Shown here: positions 53,597 to 62,400 of the stretch, in pieces
Position numbering within the stretch: position 1 is the first letter of the stretch
Layout of the letters: every line of letters begins with the position of its first letter
NCBI GenBank assembly: GCA_030728985.1
Contig: JANQYI010000012.1
Coordinates: 62,001 to 126,000 of the forward strand
Direction: 5' to 3'
Origin: Burkholderiaceae bacterium
GTDB lineage: Bacteria; Pseudomonadota; Gammaproteobacteria; Burkholderiales; Burkholderiaceae_B
Length of the DNA stretch: 64,000 bases
The notes under the pieces: model-generated
Seen by the model: the letters and a program-made list of their open reading frames with translations, nothing else
Told to the model about the DNA's origin: nothing
The model's database searches: none
Made by a program: the position numbers and the translations under genes

Positions 53597-54948
53597 TGCT
53601 CAAACGGTTGACGCTCATATCCCGTCTAACGATTTTATACGCCTTAATCTCGGCTCTGGTGTTGTGTGGTCTCGGAGTGATGGTTGCGCGCGCAAGCTAT
53701 TTGCATTTCGTTGATTTGGATTTGGCTTATCTGCAGGGCAAGGCAAGTTTGGTGGAGCGCGGTTTGGCACAGACCTCTGAACCTAGTGCCGTGCGCGCGT
53801 TACTAGCGCAACAGATGGATAGTCATGAGGGTCTTTACATTGGGCGGAGTGACGGCACAGGCCCCGGGCCTGTGATCCAGGGCATGGATTTTTCCGCCTT
53901 AAACACCGCAGTGCTCGCGCCCGGTACTTCTTTTGACTGGCAAACAGGCGGGGTCACTTTGCGAGGCATTAAAGTTCCGATGCAGAGCGGAGGTTCTCTA
54001 CTTCTAGGCTTGGATATGCACCATCATGCGCACTTTATGACGCAGCTTCATTACACGCTTGCTATTTATCTGTTTGTCGCCACCATACTCAGTGGTCTGT
54101 TAGGTTGGTGGGCCGCGCGACGTGGACTCGCGCCCCTTCGTGTCATGCGCGAACGCGCCCGTAATATCGATGCGCGCCAGTTAAATGTTCGAATGCCTAT
54201 CGCAGACAGTTCGGCTGAGCTTGTCGAGTTGGCGCAGGGTTTGAATCTCATGCTCGAACGTCTGGAGCAGGATTTTGAGCGTCTCTCCGAGTTTTCAAGT
54301 GATCTGGCGCACGAGCTTCGAACACCGATCACAAATTTGCTCACGCAGACGCAGGTCACGCTGACACGAGAGCGTGAGGTCGAAGCGTATCGAGATATTT
54401 TGGCGTCCAATGCCGAAGAATTCCAGCGGCTGGCTCGCATGGTGTCTGACATGTTGTATCTGGCCAAAACAGAGCACGGTCTGGAGTTGCCTCACCGCGA
54501 ACAATTGTCTCTTGCCACAGAAGTACAGGCGCTTTTTGATTTTTATGAAGCTGTTGCTGAGGAGGCCGAGGTTGGTTTGACGCTTGAAGGCGAGGCCATG
54601 ATCGTCGGCGATCGCTTGATGCTTAGACGCGCGATCGGGAACTTGCTTTCCAACGCGCTGCGCCATGCTTTTAAGCACTCCGTGGTCGAGGTGCTGATTC
54701 GACGCCTACCCGATGCCGTGGAGTTAACGGTCAAAAACGCTGGTCAACCGATTGCGGAGTCGGACATTCCACGTTTGTTCGATCGCTTTTATCGCACTCA
54801 AAAATCTCGACCTCATCCGGAGCATAGTGGCACGGGTCTGGGCCTTTCCATCACAAGATCCTTGATGTTGGCGCACGGGGGAACCATCAAGGTGGTCTCG
54901 GACAAAAAAAATACCAGCTTTACGCTGGTATTTCCCGTGCGGCCATGA
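53596..54948 (+). CDS. copS: Heavy-metal sensor histidine kinase, CopS/CusS type (450 aa)
   Basis: Two membrane helices (about 12-32 and 150-172) flank a periplasmic sensor domain that contains a HHHAHFM segment (residues 138-144) as a possible metal site. A HAMP linker is followed by the DHp domain SDLAHELRTPITNL with the phospho-His, the N-box IGNLLSNALRHAF and the G-box GTGLGLSITRSLM. It senses periplasmic copper or silver and phosphorylates CopR. Its last 30 bases also encode, on the other strand, a terminator for the convergent gene. Confidence 0.93.
   Translation: MLKRLTLISRLTILYALISALVLCGLGVMVARASYLHFVDLDLAYLQGKASLVERGLAQTSEPSAVRALLAQQMDSHEGLYIGRSDGTGPGPVIQGMDFSALNTAVLAPGTSFDWQTGGVTLRGIKVPMQSGGSLLLGLDMHHHAHFMTQLHYTLAIYLFVATILSGLLGWWAARRGLAPLRVMRERARNIDARQLNVRMPIADSSAELVELAQGLNLMLERLEQDFERLSEFSSDLAHELRTPITNLLTQTQVTLTREREVEAYRDILASNAEEFQRLARMVSDMLYLAKTEHGLELPHREQLSLATEVQALFDFYEAVAEEAEVGLTLEGEAMIVGDRLMLRRAIGNLLSNALRHAFKHSVVEVLIRRLPDAVELTVKNAGQPIAESDIPRLFDRFYRTQKSRPHPEHSGTGLGLSITRSLMLAHGGTIKVVSDKKNTSFTLVFPVRP
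54904..54931 (-). terminator. Rho-independent terminator inside the 3' end of copS
   Basis: Read on the minus strand, ATACCAGC-GTAAA-GCTGGTAT forms a perfect 8-bp stem with a five-base loop, followed by a run of eight T (the A-run at 54904-54911). It ends the transcript of the gene at 56068-54962. The sequence is at the same time coding for copS on the plus strand. Confidence 0.8.
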
Positions 54949-54961
54949 AGCGCCTGTGGCC

Positions 54962-56068
54962 TTATGGTTTGCGTCGAGCGACCATCAGCACATAGTTACC
55001 GTCTTTGTAGTAACCCACACGAAAATTCAAAGGCTGGATGTCTGTCCGCTGAGCATATGCGCGCACAAGATCGGCTTGATAACTCAAAAACGCATGATGC
55101 GGAATCGTGAATTTACCAAAGAGCGTGCTGTTGAAATGTTGACTCAGCATGGTGTAGTTAATCCCCGTTTCGTCTTGAACAATGAAGGGTGAGTGAGTGA
55201 GCACCGCGCGGGCGATCATGTTGAAATTGGCATTTTGAGGCAAGTGTGAGGCTGCTTTGAACAGTGTGGGGTAAACCGCCATCTGTTGAACAAGCTTGGC
55301 GTGAGCCGGAGCTGCCTGAAGACCTTCGTTGGATAAGTCCATTCGGAGATAGTCCAATACGATGGACTTACCATTTTTGGTCGCATTGAAGCGTACCGAG
55401 TTCCATTGTTGGGTCTCGGAAGGAAGTTCTTCGACGTCACCTTGCGCACCCACTCTGATGGGCGTGACGCGTTCAATGTCAAAACCTTGGAGCTTGAGGA
55501 AAATAGCTATAAAGGTGCTCGCGCCGATTTTTCCTTGGCTCGCGTAATAATAGCGATCGAGATACGAGGTCACAAAAAAACCGTGAGTGCCGTAGAGCTG
55601 CCAGGCCGAGGTCAGTTGCTCAAGACTTTGGTCTGTGATCAAGGGGGAGTAAGCACCCAGATTCATGGGACGACCAGCATGTTGTATGGCCACCATGACA
55701 TAACGCTTGGCCTGCGGAAAGAGCTGATAAACCGTGGTGAAGTCTGGACCCGAGAAGGGGTAAAAAATAGTATCGGCGCTGATGTCGATATGTTGCTTGG
55801 CCCAGCCTTCCATTGGCACGCCAATTTTTTCGGTGTACTCGGCCCAGTTGTTTTGTACTTCTTGGGTATAGATTTTCCACTTTAGGTTGTCGCGAATCGC
55901 GCTTGGCAAGCCTGATGCGGGCTCTTTGCCGATGAGCAAGGTCGCCACGTCCTGAAGCTGCGTGGGTGTTAGTGCCTGAGCCGGTAGCGTTTGCGCATGA
56001 ACACCTAGGGAGACGGTCAGTGCGACGACAAGGAGGCCGATCTGTCTGTTGATGAGGGTCGTTATCAT
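54962..56068 (-). CDS. Secreted conserved protein of unknown function (368 aa)
   Basis: A signal peptide (ending LGVHAQ) is followed by a globular domain with the motif DTIFYPFSGPDFTTVYQLFPQAKRYVMVAIQHAGRP, which I recall from a family of uncharacterised periplasmic proteins, and a C-terminal part with VGYYKDGNYVLMVARR. No catalytic signature is clear. It probably acts in the periplasm. It lies convergent to copS and downstream of the Na/Pi cotransporter gene on the same strand, with a gap of about 90 bases. A terminator follows at 54904. Confidence 0.8.
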   Translation of the reverse strand: MITTLINRQIGLLVVALTVSLGVHAQTLPAQALTPTQLQDVATLLIGKEPASGLPSAIRDNLKWKIYTQEVQNNWAEYTEKIGVPMEGWAKQHIDISADTIFYPFSGPDFTTVYQLFPQAKRYVMVAIQHAGRPMNLGAYSPLITDQSLEQLTSAWQLYGTHGFFVTSYLDRYYYASQGKIGASTFIAIFLKLQGFDIERVTPIRVGAQGDVEELPSETQQWNSVRFNATKNGKSIVLDYLRMDLSNEGLQAAPAHAKLVQQMAVYPTLFKAASHLPQNANFNMIARAVLTHSPFIVQDETGINYTMLSQHFNSTLFGKFTIPHHAFLSYQADLVRAYAQRTDIQPLNFRVGYYKDGNYVLMVARRKP

Positions 56069-56159
56069 TATTTTAGGAAATTTAAAGCGCTTTTTTCTTG
56101 CGAGTAAGCGCGTTGTTTTGTAAAAAAAAGAGGATTTTAGATTAAATATTGACTGGCAA

Positions 56160-57395
56160 TCAGGAATTTGACTGGCTTACAGGGTTTCCTCTCCTCCCTT
56201 CACACAGGTAATAGCTGATTCGCGAGATATGCTGCGCAGTGCGCTCCAGCCAACGCAGGGTATCGGTGACACGCAAAAGCACCTCGGATGGGTGGACGGA
56301 CAGCTCGGTCGTAAGTCCGGTGAGGACGTGTTCGCGTGCCTCCAGGGCGTGCGCCGCGACCGTCGTGGCTTCTGTCGAGAGCAGGGAAAGTTGTCCCTCG
56401 AGGTTTTTTTGCGCGAGGCCAAGCTGCGCGCGCGTGATCATGTTGTTGAGTGTGTCGAGCGTGTTTGAACACACGGGGTGTTCAAAGGCTTCGCGCGTGA
56501 GCGTGGGATCTTGCAGCCGGTTTTTGAGCCGGATGAGGTGATCAATCGCATGGAGTTGGGAGATACGTTGAGCGCTAAAGCGCGCATCACCGGCTGGTAT
56601 GGAGATACGACTCACAAAACTAAAGGTTTTATCCAAGAGTCTCTTGGCTTGTGCTAGATCGACCTCATTGCGGGTCGAGGGTTCGAGAGTCAGTAAATTT
56701 TCTGCATGACCCAGAAAGCTATGGCTGATTTGTTCGAGGGCGCGTTGTGAAGCTTCGAGGGCAACCTCTGGCAGAGACACTAGTGTGTCGTCGAGATGGT
56801 CGGTAAACACAGGGTTTCTGTGGGGTAGGATCCGTTGTACGATTGTGGCGAAATAGGCGGTCGCGGGGAGAAACAACAAAACGCCGAGTCCGATAAACAT
56901 CGAGTGAAAGACTGCAAGGCTTAGCGCACCGGGACGCAAGGAAAACCAATGATCAGTGCTCTCAAATAACAAAAGAAACATGGGTAGCAACAAGACCGCA
57001 ATGAGACCGGTCATGGCGTTAAAGAGAATATGAGCGAGAACAGTGCGTTTGGCGTGAATGGTGATCGCTTGAGTAAATGTAATGAAGCCTGCGCTGACAA
57101 AGCCAATCAGAGTGGCGGTCGTTGCCGTCGAGGACTGGACCAGCGCAGTGATCAGCGCTCCAGACAAAAAGGCTTTGAATGGGGTGCCGGTAAAGCGCGC
57201 GAGAGCTTGTTGCAGCGCACTGCCGCTGAAAGCGACTAGACCATTGGTGAGTAGCATCATGCCAATTAAGAACAGACCAATGCCGCCAGCGATCTGAAAG
57301 GGAACTTCGGTCATGATGTCGAATCCCTTAGATAGAAGGCTCAACAAAATTTGAGCCTTCGTGACCAGAATGCCCGGAGAGTCTGGAGGATTCAT
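56160..57395 (-). CDS. Na/Pi-cotransporter family protein (411 aa)
   Basis: PF02690-type permease: GGIGLFLIGMMLLTNGLVAFSG, ALVQSSTATTATLIGFVSAG (the QSS repeat) and further membrane helices to about residue 210. A soluble, helical PhoU-like C-terminal domain follows (residues 230-411). It is an inner-membrane Na+-dependent phosphate transporter or a related anion exporter. The start is uncertain: ATG 57395 and ATG 57314 (MTEVPFQ) both fit, while longer starts would overlap the divergent malonyl-CoA decarboxylase gene. Confidence 0.88.
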   Translation of the reverse strand: MNPPDSPGILVTKAQILLSLLSKGFDIMTEVPFQIAGGIGLFLIGMMLLTNGLVAFSGSALQQALARFTGTPFKAFLSGALITALVQSSTATTATLIGFVSAGFITFTQAITIHAKRTVLAHILFNAMTGLIAVLLLPMFLLLFESTDHWFSLRPGALSLAVFHSMFIGLGVLLFLPATAYFATIVQRILPHRNPVFTDHLDDTLVSLPEVALEASQRALEQISHSFLGHAENLLTLEPSTRNEVDLAQAKRLLDKTFSFVSRISIPAGDARFSAQRISQLHAIDHLIRLKNRLQDPTLTREAFEHPVCSNTLDTLNNMITRAQLGLAQKNLEGQLSLLSTEATTVAAHALEAREHVLTGLTTELSVHPSEVLLRVTDTLRWLERTAQHISRISYYLCEGRRGNPVSQSNS

Positions 57396-57435
57396 GTTAA
57401 CTTGATTTTTATAGTCGACTGAAGAGAGTTTCCCA

Positions 57436-58719
57436 ATGTTTGAACGGTTTCTGAAGGGTCGGTCGCTTGAAACGGCTAAAAAAACGGCCTTGCATTTGCT
57501 TTCCGAAAAAGGGGAGGCCAACGCACAAAATGTGTCTGCGAAACTTTTGGAAACCTTTCACGCTCTGGATCGCGCTGAGCAGCTCAATTTCTTTGAGTTT
57601 ATGGCGGCTAGTTTTAGTCCGAATCCAGCTGACGTCCTCGCAGCTGCTCAGCGTTACGCGCAAAGTCCCGATTACGCCAGTCTGAGCCACCTTTTTCGTA
57701 CAGTCGAACCACCGCGTCAAGAACTACTCAGGCGCATCAATCGGGCGTTGGGTGGCACACACTCGATTGTGCAGATGCGTGAGCGTTTATTAGGTCATTT
57801 AAAAACGCATCCTGAGCTCAAGTCCGTTGACGCGGACATACAACATGTTTTTAGTTCTTGGTTTAACCCCGGATTTTTAGAGTTGCATGAGATCACATGG
57901 TCGTCGCCGGCCATTTTGTTGGAAAAGATCATCAAACACGAATCGGTGCACGCCATCGATGGCTGGGATGATCTGCGTCGTCGTCTCCAGCCGGATCGTC
58001 GATGTTTTGCCTTTTTTCATCCTCAGTTACCCGGCGAGCCATTGATTTTTGTCGAGGTGGCGCTGGTCCCTTCGATTGCTCGGGAAATTGGACCTCTCCT
58101 AGATAAAAAGGCTGAGCCTCTCGAGGCCAAGAAGTTTAAAACGGCGATTTTTTATTCGATTAGCAATTGCCAGCCTGGCCTCAAGGGTGTATCGCTCGGC
58201 AATTTTTTAATCAAGCGCGTCGCGGAAAAAATCCAAAAAGAAATCCCTTCCGTCAAAACATTTTGCACTTTGTCGCCCATCCCTGGTTTTACGAAATGGC
58301 TGGACTCGGGCGTCAAGACAGAACGGTTTGATCTGAGTCCGGCCAAGCGCGCAAAAGTTGAGGACGCTTTCAGGCTTCTTCGCGCCAAGGGCCAGACTTG
58401 GGCAAAAACGTTGTCGGCAGGCTGGTCGAGTTTGAATGTGAGCGAAGAGGAAAAAGCAGCCTTGATGCGTTTGTGCTTCCTGTATCTTTCTCAGGATACT
58501 TGTACGCGAGAAGGTGATGCGGTGGCGAAATTCCATCTCTCCAACGGTGCTCAACTCTTCAACGTTAATTGGGCGGCAGACTTGTCGAAAAAAGGCGTGT
58601 CGCAAGCCAGCAGCTTGATGGTGAACTACCTATATGAATTGGATGAGATCGAAAATAATCACGAGGCCTTCGTCAACAAGAAGGTGGTGTTTGCGAAAAA
58701 TCTAGAAAAGCTGTTGTAA
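57436..58719 (+). CDS. Malonyl-CoA decarboxylase (427 aa)
   Basis: An MCD family protein with a helical N-terminal domain and an acetyltransferase-like catalytic domain. FFHPQLPGEPLIFVEVAL, NCQPGLKGVSLGNFLIKRV (acyl-CoA-binding loop), TLSPIPGFTKWL (catalytic Ser) and VAKFHLSNGA (catalytic His) line up with the human enzyme. It decarboxylates malonyl-CoA to acetyl-CoA in the cytosol. This affects the pool used by the malonyl-type PKS at the other end of the window, though no functional link is shown. The Bug protein gene follows on the same strand after 148 bases. Confidence 0.93.
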   Translation: MFERFLKGRSLETAKKTALHLLSEKGEANAQNVSAKLLETFHALDRAEQLNFFEFMAASFSPNPADVLAAAQRYAQSPDYASLSHLFRTVEPPRQELLRRINRALGGTHSIVQMRERLLGHLKTHPELKSVDADIQHVFSSWFNPGFLELHEITWSSPAILLEKIIKHESVHAIDGWDDLRRRLQPDRRCFAFFHPQLPGEPLIFVEVALVPSIAREIGPLLDKKAEPLEAKKFKTAIFYSISNCQPGLKGVSLGNFLIKRVAEKIQKEIPSVKTFCTLSPIPGFTKWLDSGVKTERFDLSPAKRAKVEDAFRLLRAKGQTWAKTLSAGWSSLNVSEEEKAALMRLCFLYLSQDTCTREGDAVAKFHLSNGAQLFNVNWAADLSKKGVSQASSLMVNYLYELDEIENNHEAFVNKKVVFAKNLEKLL

Positions 58720-58867
58720 GAGTGGCACGCTGATATTTACAGGCATTCTGTGGACATCGCCCAAAACTTAGGGTTTATAGGGAGGTGTTGGGTTTAACTA
58801 TCGGTTTAAACTATTAAATCATGAAGGCTGATAGCGCTTTCAAATTAAATCAAGCAAGGAGTTAACC

Positions 58868-59848
58868 GTGGTGAATAAACTCATTCGTAATATCGGTTTG
58901 GCGCTCGGCGTATTGGCCGTTGCTGCCTCGCCGATTGCTTCGGCGCAGCAGTGGCCTGCTAAGCCCGTCACTTTCGTTTCGCCATTTCCTCCTGGAGGCT
59001 CTGTTGATCCTTTAGCTCGTTTATTTGCAGCTAAGTTGTCTGAAGCCCTTGGCCAGCAGTTTATCGTTGAGAACCGGACTGGCGCGTCGGGTTCCATTGG
59101 AACTGCTTACGTCGCCAAGGCACCTGCCGATGGCTACACGTTCTTGTTCGCGTTTGATATGCACGCGACTAATCCGTACTTGATATCTAAATTGACTTTT
59201 GACACAGCCAAAGACTTTTCGCCAGTGATGTTGGTCGGTACCGCGCCCATGGCGTTCGCGACGGCTCCATCCAAGCCATACAAAAATTTCAACGACTATG
59301 TCAAAGCAGCTAAAGCCAAGCCAGATACGTTGAGCTACGGTTCTGTGGGCAGTGGCAGCTTGGGTCATTTGGCGTTGACGTTGCTACAAAAAGAGGGTGG
59401 ATTCAAAATCATCCATATCCCTTACAAAGGCGGTGGCCCAATGACCATCGACATGTTGGGTGGTCAGGTTGATGCTGGTATTGGTACCGTTGCTTTGTTG
59501 GGTAACAATATCCGCGCAGGCAAGTTGCGCGCACTCGCAGTCACTGGTGACAAACGTGCTGCTTCACTGCCAGATGTTCCCACAATGGCAGAACTTGGTT
59601 ACAAGGGCTTTTCAGCCGAAGCTTGGTGGGCAATTTATGCGCCTACCGGCACACCCAAGGCCATTATCGATAAGCTCAATGCTGAGATCGTCAAAATCAC
59701 CAAGCAACCCGATGTCAACAAGCAGTTGACCGTGACAATGGGCATGAACTTGAAAGCGAGCTCACCAGAAGAGTTAGGTAAGTTCACAGCCTCAGAGATG
59801 GCGCGCTGGTCCAAAGTGATCAAAGACAACGGTATTAAGCGTGATTGA
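58868..59848 (+). CDS. Bug-family (TctC) periplasmic binding protein (326 aa)
   Basis: A signal peptide (ending ASPIASA) is followed by the Bug domain with VTFVSPFPPGGSVDPLARLFA, FIVENRTGASGSIGTAYVAKAPADGYTFLFAF and IHIPYKGGGPMTIDMLGGQVDAG, all standard. GTG 58868 was chosen because AAGGAG lies six bases before it. No TctAB permease is adjacent, so this is an orphan Bug protein, common in Burkholderiales. The neighbouring malonyl-CoA decarboxylase hints at malonate or a related dicarboxylate as ligand, but that is only inference. A good terminator follows at 59877. Confidence 0.94.
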   Translation: MVNKLIRNIGLALGVLAVAASPIASAQQWPAKPVTFVSPFPPGGSVDPLARLFAAKLSEALGQQFIVENRTGASGSIGTAYVAKAPADGYTFLFAFDMHATNPYLISKLTFDTAKDFSPVMLVGTAPMAFATAPSKPYKNFNDYVKAAKAKPDTLSYGSVGSGSLGHLALTLLQKEGGFKIIHIPYKGGGPMTIDMLGGQVDAGIGTVALLGNNIRAGKLRALAVTGDKRAASLPDVPTMAELGYKGFSAEAWWAIYAPTGTPKAIIDKLNAEIVKITKQPDVNKQLTVTMGMNLKASSPEELGKFTASEMARWSKVIKDNGIKRD

Positions 59849-59876
59849 TCACCAAGGCCTTTGATTGTTTGAAAGT

Positions 59877-59898
59877 CGCTCCTTCGGGGGCGTTTTTT
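59877..59898 (+). terminator. Rho-independent terminator after the Bug protein gene
   Basis: CGCTCC-TTCG-GGGGCG (59877-59892), a 6-bp stem capped by a stable TTCG loop, followed by six T. It lies 28 bases after the stop of the Bug gene and just before the convergent HDIG gene end. Confidence 0.85.
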
Positions 59899-59904
59899 AT
59901 GATG

Positions 59905-60438
59905 TCAAAGAATGATAGCGGAGGCTCTGTCGAGAAAATAATGCAAGGGTAATGTTTTTTTTCCAGGAGTTTTAGCCATATCATCCCAACGTCTAAGCTC
60001 GATTGCATCCTTTGAATACGGAGTATTTAAAAAGTTATCGAGTTCAGACTCACTAAAAATACCCCCTTGCAATGTCAAACTTCTCTTGGAGTCTTCTGAG
60101 AGTTTTTCATAATAGTGATGATCTAGCGCGCACAACGCTCTTTTGGCATCCACATGAAGTCGAATAGGTGAGCAGACGCTAGCTGGAAAAAAATCTTTTA
60201 AAAAATGTGCGGCAAAAAATTGGTGTTGATCATCAATGCCATGGGCGCTCGGTGTTTCCCCTTTTTTATTAAGAAGGTGACCAAGGTCATGTAAGAGCGC
60301 TGCCGTGACAAGCTCCGTAGACGCTTGAGCTTCAAGTGCAAGCGTCGCTGTTTGTAAAGCATGTTCTAGTTGACTGACACCCTCGCCGGAATATTGGATA
60401 TCGCCCGAGGTATTGAATAACGCTTCAATCTGGTTCAT
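59905..60438 (-). CDS. Phosphonate-degradation-associated HDIG-domain protein (177 aa)
   Basis: HD-domain protein with VTAALLHDLGHLL (the HD metal motif), an upstream His in QLEHALQTA, and HVDAKRALCALDHHYYEKL. This corresponds to the TIGR03276 group found in phosphonatase operons and related to PhnZ, a mixed-valence diiron oxygenase that cleaves C-P bonds. PhnZ works on 2-amino-1-hydroxyethylphosphonate; whether this shorter protein does is unknown. The ATG overlaps the phnX stop (ATGA), and it is the last gene of the operon. Confidence 0.88.
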   Translation of the reverse strand: MNQIEALFNTSGDIQYSGEGVSQLEHALQTATLALEAQASTELVTAALLHDLGHLLNKKGETPSAHGIDDQHQFFAAHFLKDFFPASVCSPIRLHVDAKRALCALDHHYYEKLSEDSKRSLTLQGGIFSESELDNFLNTPYSKDAIELRRWDDMAKTPGKKTLPLHYFLDRASAIIL

Positions 60439-61268
60439 TCTTCAGACCCGTAGTGCGACTTTAGGCGTAGCGCATCAATTTGTTTTAATACTCTAGGAAA
60501 ATCTGCGACGGTATCAATGAGAAAATTTGGCTTGCCTGCCGATAGTTTTTCGGCAACTTGCGTGCGAACACTTTCTTTTTCCTCATCATCTAAGCTGATC
60601 CACTCTTTATGCGTCAGACCAGCTTCATTTCCACTTGCAATCACGCCGACCGTCCAGCAACCACTGTTATAACCTTCGAGCAATCCAGGAACGGTGTCAT
60701 CGACTTTGATCACTGAAGTCGCGGGCCAGACATTGAGATCCAGAAAACATTTGTACATCCCAAGCGGGCTAGGACGAGACTCGTGCAGATCGTCGGCGCA
60801 CACGAGATTGTCCGGGATAAATCCCTGTTGTTTGACCAACGGCAATACGACGTTCATGATCTCACGATTGTAGCCAGTGGTCGTGCCGACCTTGATGCCT
60901 TGGTCGCGCAAGATTTCAAGCGTCTTCAAGAAACCAGGGATGAGTTGCGAATGATCTACCACAGCTGCGGCGTTCATCGGGGTAAACACAGCATAGAGCT
61001 CGTCCGTATCAGAGGTCGTAAAGGGTCGATTGAATTTATCTTCCCACTGCTGAAGAGTATGAGGGAGATTTCCAAGTGCATTGATGTGCTTCCATTTGGG
61101 TAAACCCATCGGGCCGCGAGCGTCTTCGATGCTGAGCTCGATGCCATACTGCGCAAACAGGCGAACGAAAGCCTGCATCGGAGCATGACTGCCAAAATCG
61201 ATAATCGTACCTGCCCAGTCAAATACAACCGCACTGATATTCGGATTTTTATAAGCGTGATGATTCAA
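60435..61268 (-). CDS. phnX: Phosphonoacetaldehyde hydrolase (277 aa)
   Basis: HAD-superfamily enzyme: AVVFDWAGTIIDFGS with the nucleophile Asp, PMGLPKWKHI with the Schiff-base Lys, TTGYNREIM and VKVDDTVPGLLEGYNSGCWTVGV. It cleaves phosphonoacetaldehyde to acetaldehyde and phosphate. The start is assigned to TTG 61268, two bases after the TAA of the FAD oxidoreductase gene and preceded by a GGGGA-type site, because this gives a family-length protein. A longer frame to 61364 would overlap the upstream gene by 95 bases. Confidence 0.93.
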   Translation of the reverse strand: MNHHAYKNPNISAVVFDWAGTIIDFGSHAPMQAFVRLFAQYGIELSIEDARGPMGLPKWKHINALGNLPHTLQQWEDKFNRPFTTSDTDELYAVFTPMNAAAVVDHSQLIPGFLKTLEILRDQGIKVGTTTGYNREIMNVVLPLVKQQGFIPDNLVCADDLHESRPSPLGMYKCFLDLNVWPATSVIKVDDTVPGLLEGYNSGCWTVGVIASGNEAGLTHKEWISLDDEEKESVRTQVAEKLSAGKPNFLIDTVADFPRVLKQIDALRLKSHYGSEE

Positions 61269-61269
61269 T

Positions 61270-62400
61270 TTAGATTCCCCATTGATGCATGACTTCCTCG
61301 GCAAGACCGAAGGCCGTGCTGGCCCCGGTTCCACTGATGACGCTGACGACACGGGTATGAGCATTAGGCGCTAAAACCAGCGCATCTGTGTCGGAACGCC
61401 CGACTGGATATTTGCCGATCCAGCGTTGCGTGACTTGATAACTGTCGATGCGAAGCGTTCGACAGAGTTGCTCGAGGATGAGCGTGTCGACACTTTCTTG
61501 CGCAAAGGGCTCGACATCCTGAGCAGGATGATGAGAGTCACCGACGACTAAGCTGCCATCTTGGCTTTGCACAACGATCAAATGTATGCCGGCATCAAGA
61601 CACGCCTTTTCTTCTTGATTCAGTCGATTTAAAAGGTGTTGATGGCAATTTAAACCTGTGTAACCGGCATAACGCACCAAACTCAAGTCTGACATCACAG
61701 CGGCCTGAAGTCGTATAGGATTGTTCGGTCTGACCCTTAGCATTTGGAGCTGGGTATGAGTCAAGTTGTGAGATGCAAGGTACTGGTCCGCGACGCCATT
61801 GAGCTCTGTACCAGGGCATAAAACTAATTTATCAGTTTGAAAAATGCGATTGGCTGTTCGTAATTGCGGTAGATGGATGTCAAGTAATTCATGACCAAAG
61901 AAAAAATCAACATTCAAATGTTGTCTGAGCCATTGCGCTAATTGACCAATCGCATCTTTTGACTCCACGCGTAACTCATGAGGACTGTATAGCGCTCCGA
62001 GGGCAAGTTCACCTCTAATTTCTGGAAAGCGCTCACGGATGACCCCGGCAGTTAAAAGCGAACAGTGTTCGCCCATGTCTGACTTTTTAAATGATTCAAG
62101 GATATCGATGGTCTCAGCCCGCTGGCCGACGACAATGAGTCCTTGATGACAAATTGGAATGCCGGCGAGTGGGGCGACTTCAGCCCATAGGTCTCTGGAC
62201 CGCATAGCACGCCGCCAGGTGTCTCCTGCGCGTTGTCCAGTCACGGTAATAAAGCCGAAGTTGCGCACTGAGGCGCCCGTGCAATGACTATTTTTTTCGA
62301 GTACGGCAACACGTAAGCCACGTTTGGCAGCCATCCAGGCGTGAGCTAAACCAACGATCCCGGCTCCCACCACCACGACATCATAATTAGTGGAGTGCAT
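61270..62400 (-). CDS. FAD-dependent oxidoreductase of the phosphonate-associated TIGR03364 group (376 aa)
   Basis: DAO-type fold: YDVVVVGAGIVGLAHAWMAAKRGLRVAVLEKN, SVRNFGFITVTGQ, and SVISGTGASTAFGLAEEV at the C-terminus. The TIGR03364 group occurs in operons for 2-aminoethylphosphonate use and has been linked, as far as I recall, to oxidation of N-methylated aminoethylphosphonate (PbfD). That would yield phosphonoacetaldehyde for PhnX. The ATG at 62400 starts just before the FAD motif and overlaps the Fe-ADH stop by 14 bases; a longer start at 62487 lies inside that gene. Confidence 0.88.
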   Translation of the reverse strand: MHSTNYDVVVVGAGIVGLAHAWMAAKRGLRVAVLEKNSHCTGASVRNFGFITVTGQRAGDTWRRAMRSRDLWAEVAPLAGIPICHQGLIVVGQRAETIDILESFKKSDMGEHCSLLTAGVIRERFPEIRGELALGALYSPHELRVESKDAIGQLAQWLRQHLNVDFFFGHELLDIHLPQLRTANRIFQTDKLVLCPGTELNGVADQYLASHNLTHTQLQMLRVRPNNPIRLQAAVMSDLSLVRYAGYTGLNCHQHLLNRLNQEEKACLDAGIHLIVVQSQDGSLVVGDSHHPAQDVEPFAQESVDTLILEQLCRTLRIDSYQVTQRWIGKYPVGRSDTDALVLAPNAHTRVVSVISGTGASTAFGLAEEVMHQWGI

